Notes: generated by a model not told the origin, from the letters alone. A stretch of 64,000 nucleotides of DNA from Prorocentrum cordatum (GCA_963575745.1 CAUYUJ010015746.1:52501-116500), one strand, 5' to 3'. Shown: positions 1 through 10,150, counted from the stretch's first letter. Program-made: numbers and translations.

Positions 1-3000
1 CCCACCCTGGCCCAAACGTGGGCGTGCAGGGAGCTGGGGCCACAGGCCTTGGCCAGGTTGGACGCCGCCTTGACCGTGCTCAGGCAGTCGCTGAGCAGCG
101 TGCAGTTCCCGATGATGTCGGCGAGGCCGATGGCGGCAGCGTAGTCCTCGCCCGCCTTGGCCGTCTGCGACGGGAGGTCGCTGGGGGGCACTGCGCCCCA
201 AGCCTCGGCGATGAGCCTCCCCTCTGGACCGCGCACGATGACCGCCCAACCCGCGCTCCTGACGTGCGGGAAGTCCCCGTTCAGGCACGAACCGTCGGCG
301 AAGACGAAAGACCCATCGGGTACCACCAGGATGCCGTTCCCCCACCCGCAGGATCGTCTCGCCCAGCAGTCATTCCAGGCTGGTCTGGCCACCAGCAGGC
401 TGATGTCGGCGAAGAGCCCCTGGCAGAAAAGCTCGTCGAAGGGGGCCCCCATGCGGTGGACCTGCACCGCTGCCTGGCTCACCTGGCATGGGCAATAGTC
501 CCTCCTCCAGGCCGCCCAAGCTGGGCACTCATGGTGTCTGTGGTGCATCGTCCCAGGGGCGGCGCCACAGAGCTTGCAGAGCGGGTCTATTTCACGCCCA
601 TGCCTCGCCAGACGGGCCTGGGGCCAGCTGGCCAACGACGCCAAGCGTCTCAAGCAGCCTTTGTGGTGGCCCGTCCAGGTTTCTGACTCTTTGGCCCCTA
701 GGAGCTGGTTGACCGGCGTCCACCACGGCGGCAGCTCCCACTGCCAGAAAGTCTCGGGCCTGCTGGCGTACTCCTCGAGCGAGGCCGCCTGGCGCGTGTC
801 CTCCTTGACCCTGGCGGCGAGTAAAGCGGGCGAGAATCTCATGACATCGAACTCGCAGCCCTCCCTGTCGGTCAGGATGCGACCGCCTGCTCTGAGGCCC
901 CAGCCGACCCGCCTTAGCGTGAGCACCAGCGCCGAGACGGGGTCGCGCACCGCGGCCCACGGCCTCTGCAGCGATGCCAGACGGCTGCTGTCCCTGAGGC
1001 AGGCCTGCACTGCCGCAGGCGAGGCCTGGCCATACCAGCTCATGGCCACAAACGCCTGGACCGCCATGCCCGTCGCAATTACCAGCGGATCCTGCCTCCA
1101 GCCCTGGGGCGCGCACTGCAAGCAGAACGTCAGCGCGGCGCCCGTCGGCAGGTTGCAGGCGGCTTTCGCTGCAGATATCCTGAGCGCCCTCATGCGCCCA
1201 GGCGGTGTCCCGCTGATGGCCGAGCCCCACAGGGCCTTGGCAGTGGGGCCTGCCCTCTGGATCTTGGCCTGCCTCATCCCCGAGCCGAAGATCCTGGTGA
1301 GGTTGTTGCCCTGCCGCAGCGACGCCAGCTCCCTGGCCACCTGCGTCCCGACCCTGCGGTGGCTGCCCGCTGTCGCGTCTCCTCCGAGGTCGCGGTGTCC
1401 AGCGACAAAGGCTTCTTCTGCGAGGACCCAGTTGGCGTGCTGCTGCAGCTCTCTCCTCAGCTTCGCTGAGGACGCCAGTGCTTTGGTCTTTCCCCAGTTG
1501 ATGGGGAGCCGCTTGTCCCCCAGCATGGTGGCAACTCCCTTCGCGAACCTGGCGATCTGCTCGACGACAAGCCTGCGCGTGCCGATGCCGTGGCCCGAGA
1601 TGTCATCAATCACGTTGACCACCCTGCCTATCGGCAGCATCTTCCTCGACTGCAGCAGGAGGTCGTAAAGCATGATCCTCGCCATGGTCGTCGCACAGGA
1701 GCAGCCAGCGATGACGGTGTCGTCTATGACCAGCTGCTCGCTGAGGGCTAGGTCCGCCCTGGCCCTGCGAAGGCCCGAATACAGCACACACAGCGCCTGT
1801 ATCAACCCCGTGTTGAAGTCACAGCCCCGTGCCGCTTCGAGTAGCAGCTCGTGGCTGATCTGCTCGTAGAACTTGCTGATGTCGAAGTAGACAGATGCCG
1901 CTTCGAAGTTCTTCTCTCGCGCTAGGCCGAGCAGAAGGTTGTGAATGTAGGCCGCCCTGTCACAACAAGTGTCCGTGTCTGCCCCCCAGAATTCGGGGAG
2001 CGCGTGGCCCTTCTCCCAGGCCGCGCAGTACCTGCGCCTGATACGGCTCCAGATGCGCAGCCACATGCAGAGGAGGCCTATCGGGCGTCGGCCCCCGCCG
2101 GGCTTCCCCAGGAAAACAATGATCGTGGTGAAAAGCTCCGACGTCTGAGGGCGGCGTTCCCAGGCTGTCAAGATCTCGGCCAGCCTCTCGGCGTACACCC
2201 TGCCTAAGCTGAGGATGAGCCTGGGGTGGAATGCGTCCCATCCCAGCGCCGTCTTCCTGGGAAAGGTCTTCGCCGCTGCCAGCACCTCCTCCGCCGTGAT
2301 CGCCTCCAACCCGAAGGGTTCGTCCCAGTTCTCTGGGCGGGCGCTGGAGGGGCCATCCTTGTGCCAAAGCGCCTTCCACTCTTGCAGGATCCTGTCCAGG
2401 GCCTGCTGCCCGACCAGCGGGACTGGGGGGGCCTCGCCCTCGCCTGGGCCGAGGATGGAGCAAGTCTCGAGGTTGGCCTGCTTGATGATCGCGTGGGCGC
2501 CCTTCCCGTTCCCGCTGAGGGCCTCGGCCATGAACTCCTTCCAGCGCTGCCTGGCGAGCTTCACGCCCTCCTTGCGCTTGACCTCTACAGCGGCACTGAT
2601 GGCCTGGAGGAAGATGCCGCCCTGCTGCGACCTGCCCGAGATCTCCTCAAGCATCGTTTCCATCTTGGTGCCGCCGAAAATCTCGCAGCCAGCTGCCTCA
2701 AACTTGGGGACCAAGCCTAGTGCGGCCTCCTGCAGGCGCTTGACGTGCTTGCGGTGCCCATGCGAGGGGTGGGGCACCGACGCCGCTGCCGCCAGCTGAG
2801 TGGCCAGGCGCCCCAAGGTGATCCAGCAACGAGTGAGCGGGCTGGTCCTGCGGACCTCCTCAGAGCGCAGGAGGTGGATGAGCTGCTTGGGTGCCCCCTT
2901 GAGCCCCTGCGCCCTGCCTCTGTACTTGGCGCCGTCCTTGATGCCGAGGAGGTGAATCAGGCGCTCCTCTGCCTGGACAAAGAACTCGGATATCGCCTTG

Positions 3001-4016
3001 TTCGGGCTCCCCTTCTCGTCCAGGAGCGGCGCCTTCCAGTCCGTCAGCGAGTCCTCCTCCTCTGGCTCGGGCTGGATCCCATCCTGCTTGGCCGCAGGCA
3101 GCTCGAAAGGCTTGGGGCCCTTCTGCACCCAGACCCCTGCCTGGCTGCTCAGCTTCTCGAAAGTGAGCCTGACTGGTACGCGCGGGTGTGTGGTCGCCTG
3201 TCTAAGCACCGCCACCTTCGGCCCTAGCCCAGCCAGTACGTCTGAGTTCACGAAGAAGTCGTAGGTGCTGTCTCCGCAGGTCGGCTCCTCAGGCGCCACT
3301 ATCACTGCCCCCACCGCTCGTGGCCACCACGAGCTGCTGAGGAGGCTGGGCTCCAAGTTCCAGTCGGCCCCCACTACGAAGGGCTCCCGCAAGCTCAGCA
3401 GGAAACCCTGCAGCTCGCTCAAGAGGTCCACGTTGGTCTCGTTGAGCTTGACGGAGCACTGCAGGTACATGCTGACACACACCACGACCAGGTCCCCGAA
3501 GGCTACGCGCCTGGCCACAATCCCCGGGGCGTGCTGGCCCCAAGCCTGGTCAATCGCGGCCACTCCGCGGTGTTCCCCGACCAGAACCGCGACCCCAGAC
3601 GAGACTGCCTGGACCGCCGTCCCCGTGCTGCGGCACTCTCCGAAGGCCGCAGTGATGCCGTTCCGCTTGCACCAGGCACGGGCCGAGCCTTCAGCCAGCG
3701 CCGAAGTGAAGCGGGTCTCTTGGATGAAATACACATCGTCCCTGACCTTCTCGTCCAGCAACTGCTCGAGAGCCGTCTGGGACTCGGCCCACGTGGAGCC
3801 GTTGATGCTGAGGAAGCTGGCGCCCAGCTTCTCCGAAGGCCGCACCAGCTTGGCCAGCTGCAGACATTCGGCCGCCACGGGCCCCCTCGCGCCTGCCCCC
3901 TCAACCCTGGGATGGCGGGGGCACCTCACCGTGCAGGCGAGGTCCAAGCTCACGTTGGGCCAGGGGTCAAAGGTGCCGTGGCCGCTTGCCTGCTGCCCAG
4001 AGCGCGTCCAAAGCAT
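1..4016 (-). CDS. LINE-A ORF2, partial: APE endonuclease / reverse transcriptase / RNase H
   Basis: The minus frame is stop-free from position 5171 to the left edge. The first ATG near the end of ORF1 is at 4016, overlapping ORF1 by about 50 nt. In order: an EEP/APE endonuclease (INGSTW near 3800, IQETRF, VSMYLQ near 3460, GADWN near 3365, YDFFV, then PVRLTF); an RT with ALGWDAFHPR, LGKPGGGRRPIGL, FDISKFYE (catalytic Asp near 1880), AGCSCATT and VIDD (near 1605); a CX2C...HHRHHEC zinc finger; and the RNase H start FADGS (near 285), GEDYAA and SDCLS. The window ends inside RNase H at HVWARV, just before the region aligned with KHIPAHRSR of LINE-B. All catalytic motifs within view are intact, so this copy may be functional. 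It would nick target DNA and prime reverse transcription of its own RNA. The RT signature is VIDD in place of the usual YADD. Confidence 0.88.
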   Translation of the reverse strand, partial: MLWTRSGQQASGHGTFDPWPNVSLDLACTVRCPRHPRVEGAGARGPVAAECLQLAKLVRPSEKLGASFLSINGSTWAESQTALEQLLDEKVRDDVYFIQETRFTSALAEGSARAWCKRNGITAAFGECRSTGTAVQAVSSGVAVLVGEHRGVAAIDQAWGQHAPGIVARRVAFGDLVVVCVSMYLQCSVKLNETNVDLLSELQGFLLSLREPFVVGADWNLEPSLLSSSWWPRAVGAVIVAPEEPTCGDSTYDFFVNSDVLAGLGPKVAVLRQATTHPRVPVRLTFEKLSSQAGVWVQKGPKPFELPAAKQDGIQPEPEEEDSLTDWKAPLLDEKGSPNKAISEFFVQAEERLIHLLGIKDGAKYRGRAQGLKGAPKQLIHLLRSEEVRRTSPLTRCWITLGRLATQLAAAASVPHPSHGHRKHVKRLQEAALGLVPKFEAAGCEIFGGTKMETMLEEISGRSQQGGIFLQAISAAVEVKRKEGVKLARQRWKEFMAEALSGNGKGAHAIIKQANLETCSILGPGEGEAPPVPLVGQQALDRILQEWKALWHKDGPSSARPENWDEPFGLEAITAEEVLAAAKTFPRKTALGWDAFHPRLILSLGRVYAERLAEILTAWERRPQTSELFTTIIVFLGKPGGGRRPIGLLCMWLRIWSRIRRRYCAAWEKGHALPEFWGADTDTCCDRAAYIHNLLLGLAREKNFEAASVYFDISKFYEQISHELLLEAARGCDFNTGLIQALCVLYSGLRRARADLALSEQLVIDDTVIAGCSCATTMARIMLYDLLLQSRKMLPIGRVVNVIDDISGHGIGTRRLVVEQIARFAKGVATMLGDKRLPINWGKTKALASSAKLRRELQQHANWVLAEEAFVAGHRDLGGDATAGSHRRVGTQVARELASLRQGNNLTRIFGSGMRQAKIQRAGPTAKALWGSAISGTPPGRMRALRISAAKAACNLPTGAALTFCLQCAPQGWRQDPLVIATGMAVQAFVAMSWYGQASPAAVQACLRDSSRLASLQRPWAAVRDPVSALVLTLRRVGWGLRAGGRILTDREGCEFDVMRFSPALLAARVKEDTRQAASLEEYASRPETFWQWELPPWWTPVNQLLGAKESETWTGHHKGCLRRLASLASWPQARLARHGREIDPLCKLCGAAPGTMHHRHHECPAWAAWRRDYCPCQVSQAAVQVHRMGAPFDELFCQGLFADISLLVARPAWNDCWARRSCGWGNGILVVPDGSFVFADGSCLNGDFPHVRSAGWAVIVRGPEGRLIAEAWGAVPPSDLPSQTAKAGEDYAAAIGLADIIGNCTLLSDCLSTVKAASNLAKACGPSSLHAHVWARV

Positions 4017-5037
4017 CCCGCAGCTTGCGCTTGGCCTCGTCGCGCTGCTCAGGGGTCGCTTCACGGAGGGCTGCTGAGGCTGCAGCATACTCCTCATGCT
4101 TCTCCTCCCAGCCTTCTCCTCCCAGCAGCTCCATGTCGATGTCCTCTGACTCTGGCACAGGATGGTGCTCGCCGCCTGCGTCTGGACCCCCAGCAGCAGG
4201 ACCAGGAGGAGCCGCAGCGGACTTGGCAGCGGCAGCAGCCTTCTTGCTTTCGCTGGCTGCGTTCTGCAGGCGGGCCAGGACCGCGAGGGCGTCCTTGGCC
4301 TCCTGGCTGGCGGCGACGTCCTCATCCAACCCAGATGCAACTGCCAGAATCGGGTCGGGGAGCTCGCTGGCCTGCAACTTGACCAACTTGGCCTCCCCCT
4401 CCGCAAGCTTCTGATTCTCTTCGCCGAGCGAGGCCCTGAGCTCCAGGAGCTCCTTGTCAAGTGCGGCCTGCTGCTCCAAGATGGCTGACTCGCGGGCCTC
4501 GAGCTTCTTGATCTTGTCCCGCATGGCCTTGACCCTCCAGCGCTGCGTCTGAGCAGTAGGCTGTTTGCTCTCCAACGTCTTCGACTCCGCAACCTTCTCT
4601 GCCTCCTCCACCGCGCTGGTGTCAAGCCCCTCCTTTGCCAAGAAAGTGCGAACGTCCTTGAAGGAGATGCCAGGACTCTCCTCGACCGACTTCCTGGGCG
4701 GGGGTTTGCGTCCTTTCCAGGGCTCCGTCGGGGGCGGGGGCTCGCCCTTGAGCTCTGCCACTTGCTTCTGCAGCTGCTGCAGCTGCGCCAGCAGCTGCCC
4801 CTGACCTGGCGGGTCTTGCGCCCAGGCACCACGCGGGCGGGACGAGCTGGGCGCTGGCCCGTTGGCGGCTGCTGCCGAGAGCTTGGCTGCCTGCACCACA
4901 TGGGTGGGCGCAGCCTTCCAGCACAGGCGGCAGCGCGTCCTGGACGCCCAGTTGCCATCACAGCCGCAGGAGCAAGACCAGAGAGGTGTCTTGCGCGCGC
5001 CTGGGATGATGCCAGGGTCCGAAGGTGACGGCGCCAT
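3967..5037 (-). CDS. LINE-A ORF1 protein (zinc finger and coiled coil)
   Basis: This is a 356-codon frame starting with ATG. Near the N-terminus is a short Cys cluster (WSCSCGCDGNW...CRLC, residues about 19-39) of the small W-x-C...N...CX2C type seen in RanBP2-like zinc fingers. Two heptad-rich stretches follow: one around LLAQLQQLQKQVAELKG and a longer one around residues 165-225 that predicts a coiled coil. The C-terminal third is Ala/Glu-rich and acidic. The equivalent protein of LINE-B has the same order (Cys cluster, then coiled coil), which supports a real gene. By analogy with other LINE ORF1 proteins it probably binds element RNA and multimerises; this is inference. It is followed by ORF2 in the +1 frame with a short overlap. 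Confidence 0.75.
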   Translation of the reverse strand: MAPSPSDPGIIPGARKTPLWSCSCGCDGNWASRTRCRLCWKAAPTHVVQAAKLSAAAANGPAPSSSRPRGAWAQDPPGQGQLLAQLQQLQKQVAELKGEPPPPTEPWKGRKPPPRKSVEESPGISFKDVRTFLAKEGLDTSAVEEAEKVAESKTLESKQPTAQTQRWRVKAMRDKIKKLEARESAILEQQAALDKELLELRASLGEENQKLAEGEAKLVKLQASELPDPILAVASGLDEDVAASQEAKDALAVLARLQNAASESKKAAAAAKSAAAPPGPAAGGPDAGGEHHPVPESEDIDMELLGGEGWEEKHEEYAAASAALREATPEQRDEAKRKLRDALDALWAAGKRPRHL

Positions 5038-5854
5038 GACCCGCGGGCTGCCACAGGTGGGGCCGTCGTCGTGAAAGTTGGCTCGTGCCCACTACGCCGC
5101 TTCGAAGTAAGTGGACACAAACGCGAGCTGTCTCCAGCTCCAGAACACCAGCTCGCGCCGGGGCACATTCCTTAATCAACGCCCCCACCATAGCTCAACG
5201 GATAGCTCCACCCTCCCTCTTCCCTTCTCCCTCCTCCGCATCCTCCTTTTTACTCCTCGTCGTGGTTTGGGCCCCAGTGGCCGCTTAACCCCCCTATAGT
5301 GGGATAATAAGCTGTTCCGCGCGGGCTTCGAGGGGCATATCCCCAACTGGAGTGGTGAGATGGTGGGGATCGGGACGGGGATAGGGATCGGCATCGGTTA
5401 AGCGATCCTGAGCATCCTTCCCTTCACTCCTCGTCGTCCTCCTCGTCAGGCCGTGGCGGTGGTCGCAGCCCCCAACGACGGCGGCCAGCGGCGGCGGCCA
5501 GCGGCTGGCGACCAGCGGCGGCGGTCGCCCAGCGACTGCCTGCTAAGGGGGAACGGCATGAGCATCGAGCAACGACTGCGAGCCCCCAGTCCAAGCCGAG
5601 ACGCATCATCAACCCATCTCCTCGCAAGGCCCCCCCCAGCAAGGGACGCCTCCAAAACCGACGCGGCGCCCAAAGCGGACGGAGCCTGAGGGAGAGAGGG
5701 GCGGGGGGCGATGAAAGGCGTACGGGGAGGGCGGGACACGCGGGGACGATGCCATGTGGATGGCAGGCCTGACCTGCATCGGATCACGGAAGCGGCCCGG
5801 ACCAGAACGGATCGGGAATCGGACCTTTCAGGATCGAAGGTCGGGCTCGGCCCC
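5038..5854. other. No gene recognised upstream of LINE-A
   Basis: This stretch would hold the 5' UTR and flank of LINE-A, but no spliced leader, poly-A or clear target duplication was found. The rest is GC-rich with CGGCGG-type low complexity (about 5450-5550). The open frames here are compositional. Confidence 0.5.
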
Positions 5855-5999
5855 TGCAGCTCCTCCTCCTCCTCCTGCTGCTGCTCCTCCTCCTCTCCCT
5901 CCTCTTCCTCCTCCTCCTGCTGCTGCTGCTGCTCCTCCTCCTCCTCCTCCTCCTCCTCCTCCTCCTCCTCCTCCTCCTCCTCCTCCTCCCCCTCCTCCC
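5855..5999. repeat. TCC/TGC trinucleotide microsatellite
   Basis: About 145 bases of (TCC)n interrupted by TGC runs. Long Ser, Pro or Arg frames on both strands are artefacts of the repeat. Confidence 0.95.
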
Positions 6000-7077
6000 T
6001 GAGATGTGATCGGGTCGTGTCGGATCGGAACGAGGTGGGGATCGAATGTTGTGAATAGGATCGAGTCCGGTCGGGCCGTGAGCAGCCCTGGACGGGGTGG
6101 AGAGTGGGAGGAGAGGGGAGGGGAGAGGACGGCCACTCCCCAGGGAGATCCCACCCGCAGAGGCTTGTCGGGCAAACGTCTTGATCCTGGCTCCGCGCTG
6201 CTGTATCTTTGTCTTGCTGTAGGCTTGGCTGGCGCGTCGGGTGTGGTCTCCTCGGCGCACGCCCGTATCCATTTCAGGTCGAAGAGCCATGATTGTGCCG
6301 GCGTGTGTGTGTGTGTGCTTGTGGCCGTGAGACCAAGTTATAAGCGACAGCCAACACATGACTTACATGGTAGAGCTGCATCGTCAATTGCCCGAGCAAC
6401 TCCATGGGAATATATGGTTGCAACACGCTTCAAACGAACATGCTCCCCACACATGTCACTTGGTTGGTTGCATCAACACGCGCTTGGGGATCAACGCAGC
6501 TCTCACCTCGCGTATCAGAGCATCGAAGAGTTCGACTGACACCGGCTTTTGTGGCGGCAGCGCTGAATGAGACGGGCGACAACATGTATGCCATCACCTG
6601 AGAATTACTCTGGGCTTTGCGAGATTTGCGAAACCACTAGCCCACATCGGAGTTCCAACCCACTATGGCTGGAGCCGCGGCTGGAGCCAATATAGCGACG
6701 GAGCAGGAGGAAAAGAAAAGGCACCTTAGGACTACTAGGAGCATTGTGAGCAGAAGCAGCAGGAGGAACAGGAGGGGGAGGATTTGGAGAAGGCGGAGAA
6801 GGAGGTGTAGGATAGGGAAGGCTACAGTTGGAGGTAGAGGGCGGAAACGAGAAGAAGGATGAGGATAATCAGGAGAAGGATGAGCAAGACCAGCGCGAGG
6901 ATGAGGAGAAAGCGGCGGCAGGCAGAAGAATACCAGGAAGACTGGGGGGACTACGAGGATGAGGAGCAACAGCAGGAGAGGCGGGAGGACTGGGATGGGA
7001 GAGGAGGTGCTGACTCCACGGGCCTCCCCTCCTCAGCAGGAGCGGAGGATCACTGGGAGGAGGGGGAGGGGGAGGAC
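6000..7077. other. No gene; purine-rich stretch at 6690-7075
   Basis: 6000-6660 shows no recognisable gene and contains a short (GT)n run near 6303. From about 6690 the plus strand is dominated by AGG/GAG purine runs that lead into the composite repeat beginning near 7078. Confidence 0.5.
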
Positions 7078-7712
7078 CAGTGCAAACGCAAGACCCGTCA
7101 ACAGTATTGCAATCAACCCCCCTCCCTCCAAGTCTCCTCTTCATAAGCCTCTACAAGGTCTCATTTCCACTGGAGGAAGTGCGCCGGTGGAACACAACCG
7201 TTTGAACACCCTGAACTGTGCCAGAACACCATTCCCGGGACTGCAGCGCCCCGAATCACCGTTACTGTTGCGTCTTGACGGTCCTGAACCTTGCCAGAAC
7301 GCAATTCCTTGGACTTCAAAACCGCGAATCAACGTAACTGTTGCGCCCATTACAGCCTGGCATCGTGCTAAAAACCGTCTCTGGGACGGGAAACATGAGA
7401 GTCCTTTGAAACTGCCGTAAACTCCTTTAGCGAATGTGCGCGGCGCCAAGGCGAGAACCACATGTTGAAAACAACCTGCCCTCCACACGTGAAACTCTTG
7501 AATTTGTTGCAAGACGAATGTGCGCGGCGCTACAGCGAGAACCACATTCTGAAAACGACCCGTCCTCCATCCGTGAAGCTGTTTCAAATTCCGAGCTTAA
7601 AGATCATGAGTGGTGTGGACATCTCAAATGAAACGCCCAGCCCGCCCTCTCGATCGGCCTCGGGGTGCGACAGGGAATAATTATGTACGCACGAGGAAAT
7701 GGATGGAGCAGG
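7078..7712 (+). repeat. 83-bp minisatellite composite, copy A
   Basis: The first of four copies of the same composite: a head of about 340 bp (from CAGTGCAAACGC; includes CCTCCCTCCAAG and CCGTTTGAACACC), two units of the 83-84 bp repeat (anchors GTGCGCGGCGC at 7436 and 7520), and a tail with GAAACGCCC and CTCGGGGTGCGACAGGGA, running into GGA-rich DNA at both ends. Confidence 0.8.
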
Positions 7713-8068
7713 AGGAGGAGGTGGGGACGCTGAGGGCGGGGGGCCACTCTCCCCCCCCTTCTCCCCCCCACCCCCCTCCTTCTCGCTCCGCCCGTCGCTG
7801 AGAGGGGGGAGGCCTGGAGGATGACCATGATCAGCAGAGGGAGCAGCGGGAGCAAGAGCACGGGCAACTCAACTGCCCCGATACGCAACACGCAACCCGT
7901 GTTGACGCGGAGCTCAGCACGCAGACAGAAGACGCAGGCCTGGCGCGATGCACTCGCCAGAGCGCGGGCCAGCACGTGCTGAGCCCACGAGCAGCTTGTC
8001 AGCACGGACGCCTCGAACACGCCAAGTGCTGCGCGTCGAAACGGGCGTGGGCGGCTTGGGCACTGAGG

Positions 8069-8157
8069 AGGAGGAGGAGGAGGAGGAGGAGGAGGAGGAG
8101 GAGGAGGAGGAGGAGGAGGAGGAGGAGGAGGAGGAGGAGGAGGAGGAGGAGAAGGAG
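8069..8157. repeat. GGA microsatellite
   Basis: About 88 bases of nearly pure (GAG)n. Frames reading poly-Glu, poly-Arg or poly-Leu here are not genes. Confidence 0.97.
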
Positions 8158-8327
8158 GAGCGGGGCGACCAGGACGGCACCGACGAGGCCCGCCCGCCGC
8201 GCGCGCTCCGCGAGCAGCTTGAGGTCCGCGATCTGCTGCCTCGGCGGCCCCGCCCGGCGGGCGGCGAGCACATGCACACGGCGGGGGGAGGCAACGACAG
8301 GGAGGCGCAACCCAGCCCGCCCTCGGC

Positions 8328-8328
8328 C

Positions 8329-8361
<33 letters not shown>

Positions 8362-8870
8362 CTCCTCCTCCTCCTCCTCCTCCTCCTCCTCATGCTCCTC
8401 CACCTCCTCCTCCCCTCCTCCCTCCCTCCTCCTCCCTCCTCCTCCTCCTCCTCCCCCTCCTCCTCCTCCTCCTCCTCCTCCTCCTCCTCCTCCCTCCTCC
8501 TCCTCCTCCTCCTCCTCCTCCCTCCCTCCTCCTCCTCCACTCCTCCTCCTCCTCCTCCTCCTCTCCTCCTCCTCCTCCTCTCCTCCTCCTCCTCCTCCTC
8601 CTCCTCCTCCTCCTCCTCCCTCCTCCTCCTCTCCTCCTCCTCCTCCCTCCTCCTCCTCCTCCTCCTCCTCCTCCTCCTCCTCCTCCTCCTCCTCCTCCTC
8701 CTCCTCCTCCTCCTCCTCCTCCTCCCTTCCTCCTCCTCCCTCCTCCTCCTCCTCCTCCTCCTCCTCCTCCTCCTCCTTCCTCCCTCCTCTCCCTCCTCCT
8801 CCTCCTCTCTTCCTCCTCCTCCTCCTCCTCCTCCTCCTCCTCCTCCTCCTCCTCCTCCCTCCTCCTCCCT
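8328..8870. repeat. Long TCC microsatellite with CGT start
   Basis: A (CGT)n run (8328-8360) changes into about 500 bases of (TCC)n with many one-base interruptions that shift the phase. All the 100-400 codon frames across this region are homopolymeric translations of the repeat. Confidence 0.97.
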
Positions 8871-9119
8871 TGTTCTTCCATGTTGCCATGCTGCCACCAA
8901 TTAGGGGGAGGCCACGCGCTCCGGGAGCCCAAAAGCAGCATAGCTCGGCGACGTCCGCGGCCCAGGGGTGGCGACATCCGAGCCCCACCGCCACCGACCA
9001 TCGCTTCTCCTGAACCGACGGGAGGCGGGGGCGGGGCTCGGACTTCGCCACGCTTGTTCGACGAACGCCGTGCCCTGCCCCCGCCGCCCGTCGAGTTGCC
9101 CGAAGCGTGGATCGGCGAG

Positions 9120-9245
9120 GGAGGGTTTCGGATGTCGTCGCCGAGGAGAGGGGCATTGGACAAGGGACCACTGGATGCGGAATCCAGGGCCTGGAGGCCT
9201 GTGGCACTCCAACTGTTCGAGGAAAAGATACGGGCCTCACGCGAG
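9120..9245 (-). repeat. Dispersed repeat R, copy 1
   Basis: A segment containing GGAATCCAGGGCCTGGAGGCC. A second copy in the same orientation lies at about 9757-9850, and an inverted copy at about 10065-10149 is the one interrupted by LINE-B. Confidence 0.6.
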
Positions 9246-9253
9246 ATGGCATA

Positions 9254-9429
9254 CAGCCGGGGAGCTGAAGAAGGAACCCTTTTCGTTGGGGAGGGGCTCC
9301 GTGTTCCTTGATTGCCTTACAGTCTTCCTCAGCTTTTCCGAAGGTTTTCCATGGGAAATCGAAGTTTAGCTCAAGGGAAAGAGGGGCCTCGTTCCTTACT
9401 TAGGGTTCCTTCGGTCAACGCCCCGACTG
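9254..9429 (+). mobile_element. 176-bp TA-flanked MITE, copy 1
   Basis: The ends are inverted repeats (left CAGCCGGGGAGCTGAAGAAG, right reverse complement CAGTCGGGGCGTTGACCGAA), each bordered by TA (9252-9253 and 9430-9431). The interior includes CCATGGGAAATCGAAGTTTA. It has no coding capacity. Length and TA borders match copy 2 at 9571-9746, which is in the opposite orientation. TA duplication suggests mobilisation by a Tc1/mariner-type transposase (inference). Confidence 0.7.
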
Positions 9430-9570
9430 TAGAGACCTTCCGCCGCGGCTTACGCTGGCCGCCAGCGCGGCACGCCACACTTGAAAACGAGGGCGCTGAC
9501 GCGCCACCTCACGCGGGGGCAGCTCACTGCTGCCGTCGGCGAGGACGACCGCGCTTTTCTGCGGCGCTTA

Positions 9571-9746
9571 CAGTCGGGGCGTTGACCTAAGGAACCCCAA
9601 ATAAGGAACGAAGCCCCTTTTTTATATCAGATAAACTTCGATTTCCCATGGAAGATCTCAGGAAAACCTCAGACAAACTGTTAGACCATCAAGGAACACC
9701 AAGTCCCTCCCCATCGAAAAGGGTTCCTTCTTCAGCGCCCCGACTG
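9571..9746 (-). mobile_element. 176-bp TA-flanked MITE, copy 2 (inverted)
   Basis: The reverse complement of this stretch begins CAGTCGGGGCGCTGAAGAAG and is collinear with copy 1, including the GGAACCCTTTTCG and CCATGGGAAATCGAAG blocks. TA borders lie at 9569-9570 and 9747-9748. The two copies face each other across about 140 bp of unrelated GC-rich DNA. Confidence 0.7.
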
Positions 9747-10134
9747 TACTTGCGGTGAGGGGCTTTGGGAAAGGAGCCATTGGAAGAGGAATCCAGGGCC
9801 TGAAGGCCTGTGGAACTCCGGCTGAGGCTCGGTCGTGGACACAGGCCTCGGAGCACGTTAGCATAGATTCATACTGGAGTCATCTGTCAGAGCTCCCCCC
9901 TTTCCCCCACTGAGTTGGCCGTGGCTCTGATGAGTTGCATTTCGACCGCAGTCTTCCCGGCGCGGGCCAACTTTGAATTTGGGGGATGGGGGAGTGTCCA
10001 TCCCTCTTCAGTGGAGGCGTTGGTTAAGGAATGTGCCCAGGAGGCTTCAGACCCTGGAGGTTTTCCGACCAAGCCTCAGCTGGAGTTCCGCAGGCCTCCA
10101 AACCCTGGATTCCTCATCCCATGGTTTCTTATCC

Positions 10135-10149
10135 AATGCCCCCACCGTC
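10135..10149 (+). repeat. LINE-B target-site duplication, left copy
   Basis: AATGCCCCCACCGTC, identical over 15 bp to 17276-17290. Confidence 0.92.
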
Positions 10150-10150
10150 G

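Larger units (their letters stand above)
1..5037 (-). mobile_element. LINE-A: non-LTR retrotransposon, cut by left window edge
   Basis: This minus-strand element has ORF1 (zinc finger plus coiled coil) followed by ORF2 (APE endonuclease, reverse transcriptase, zinc finger, RNase H). It has the same architecture as LINE-B at 10150-17275 and, judged by eye in the RT region, roughly two thirds amino-acid identity, so the two are related subfamilies and not a recent duplication. The 5' end of the element is not defined: no spliced leader was seen upstream of ORF1, and the 3' end with any target-site duplication lies outside the window. Confidence 0.88.

Noticed and set aside
18-1668. Plus-strand frames of 222 and 364 codons at the left edge
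   Set aside because: They are antisense to the open LINE-A ORF2, which carries clear RT and RNase H motifs.
5038-5200. Spliced leader upstream of LINE-A
   Set aside because: The reverse complement of the leader was sought here and only weak partial resemblance (GTTGGCTCGTG) was seen.
7914-9252. Frames of 250-420 codons over the TCC tract on both strands
   Set aside because: They are homopolymer or dipeptide translations of (TCC)n with phase changes; nothing outside the repeat is conserved.
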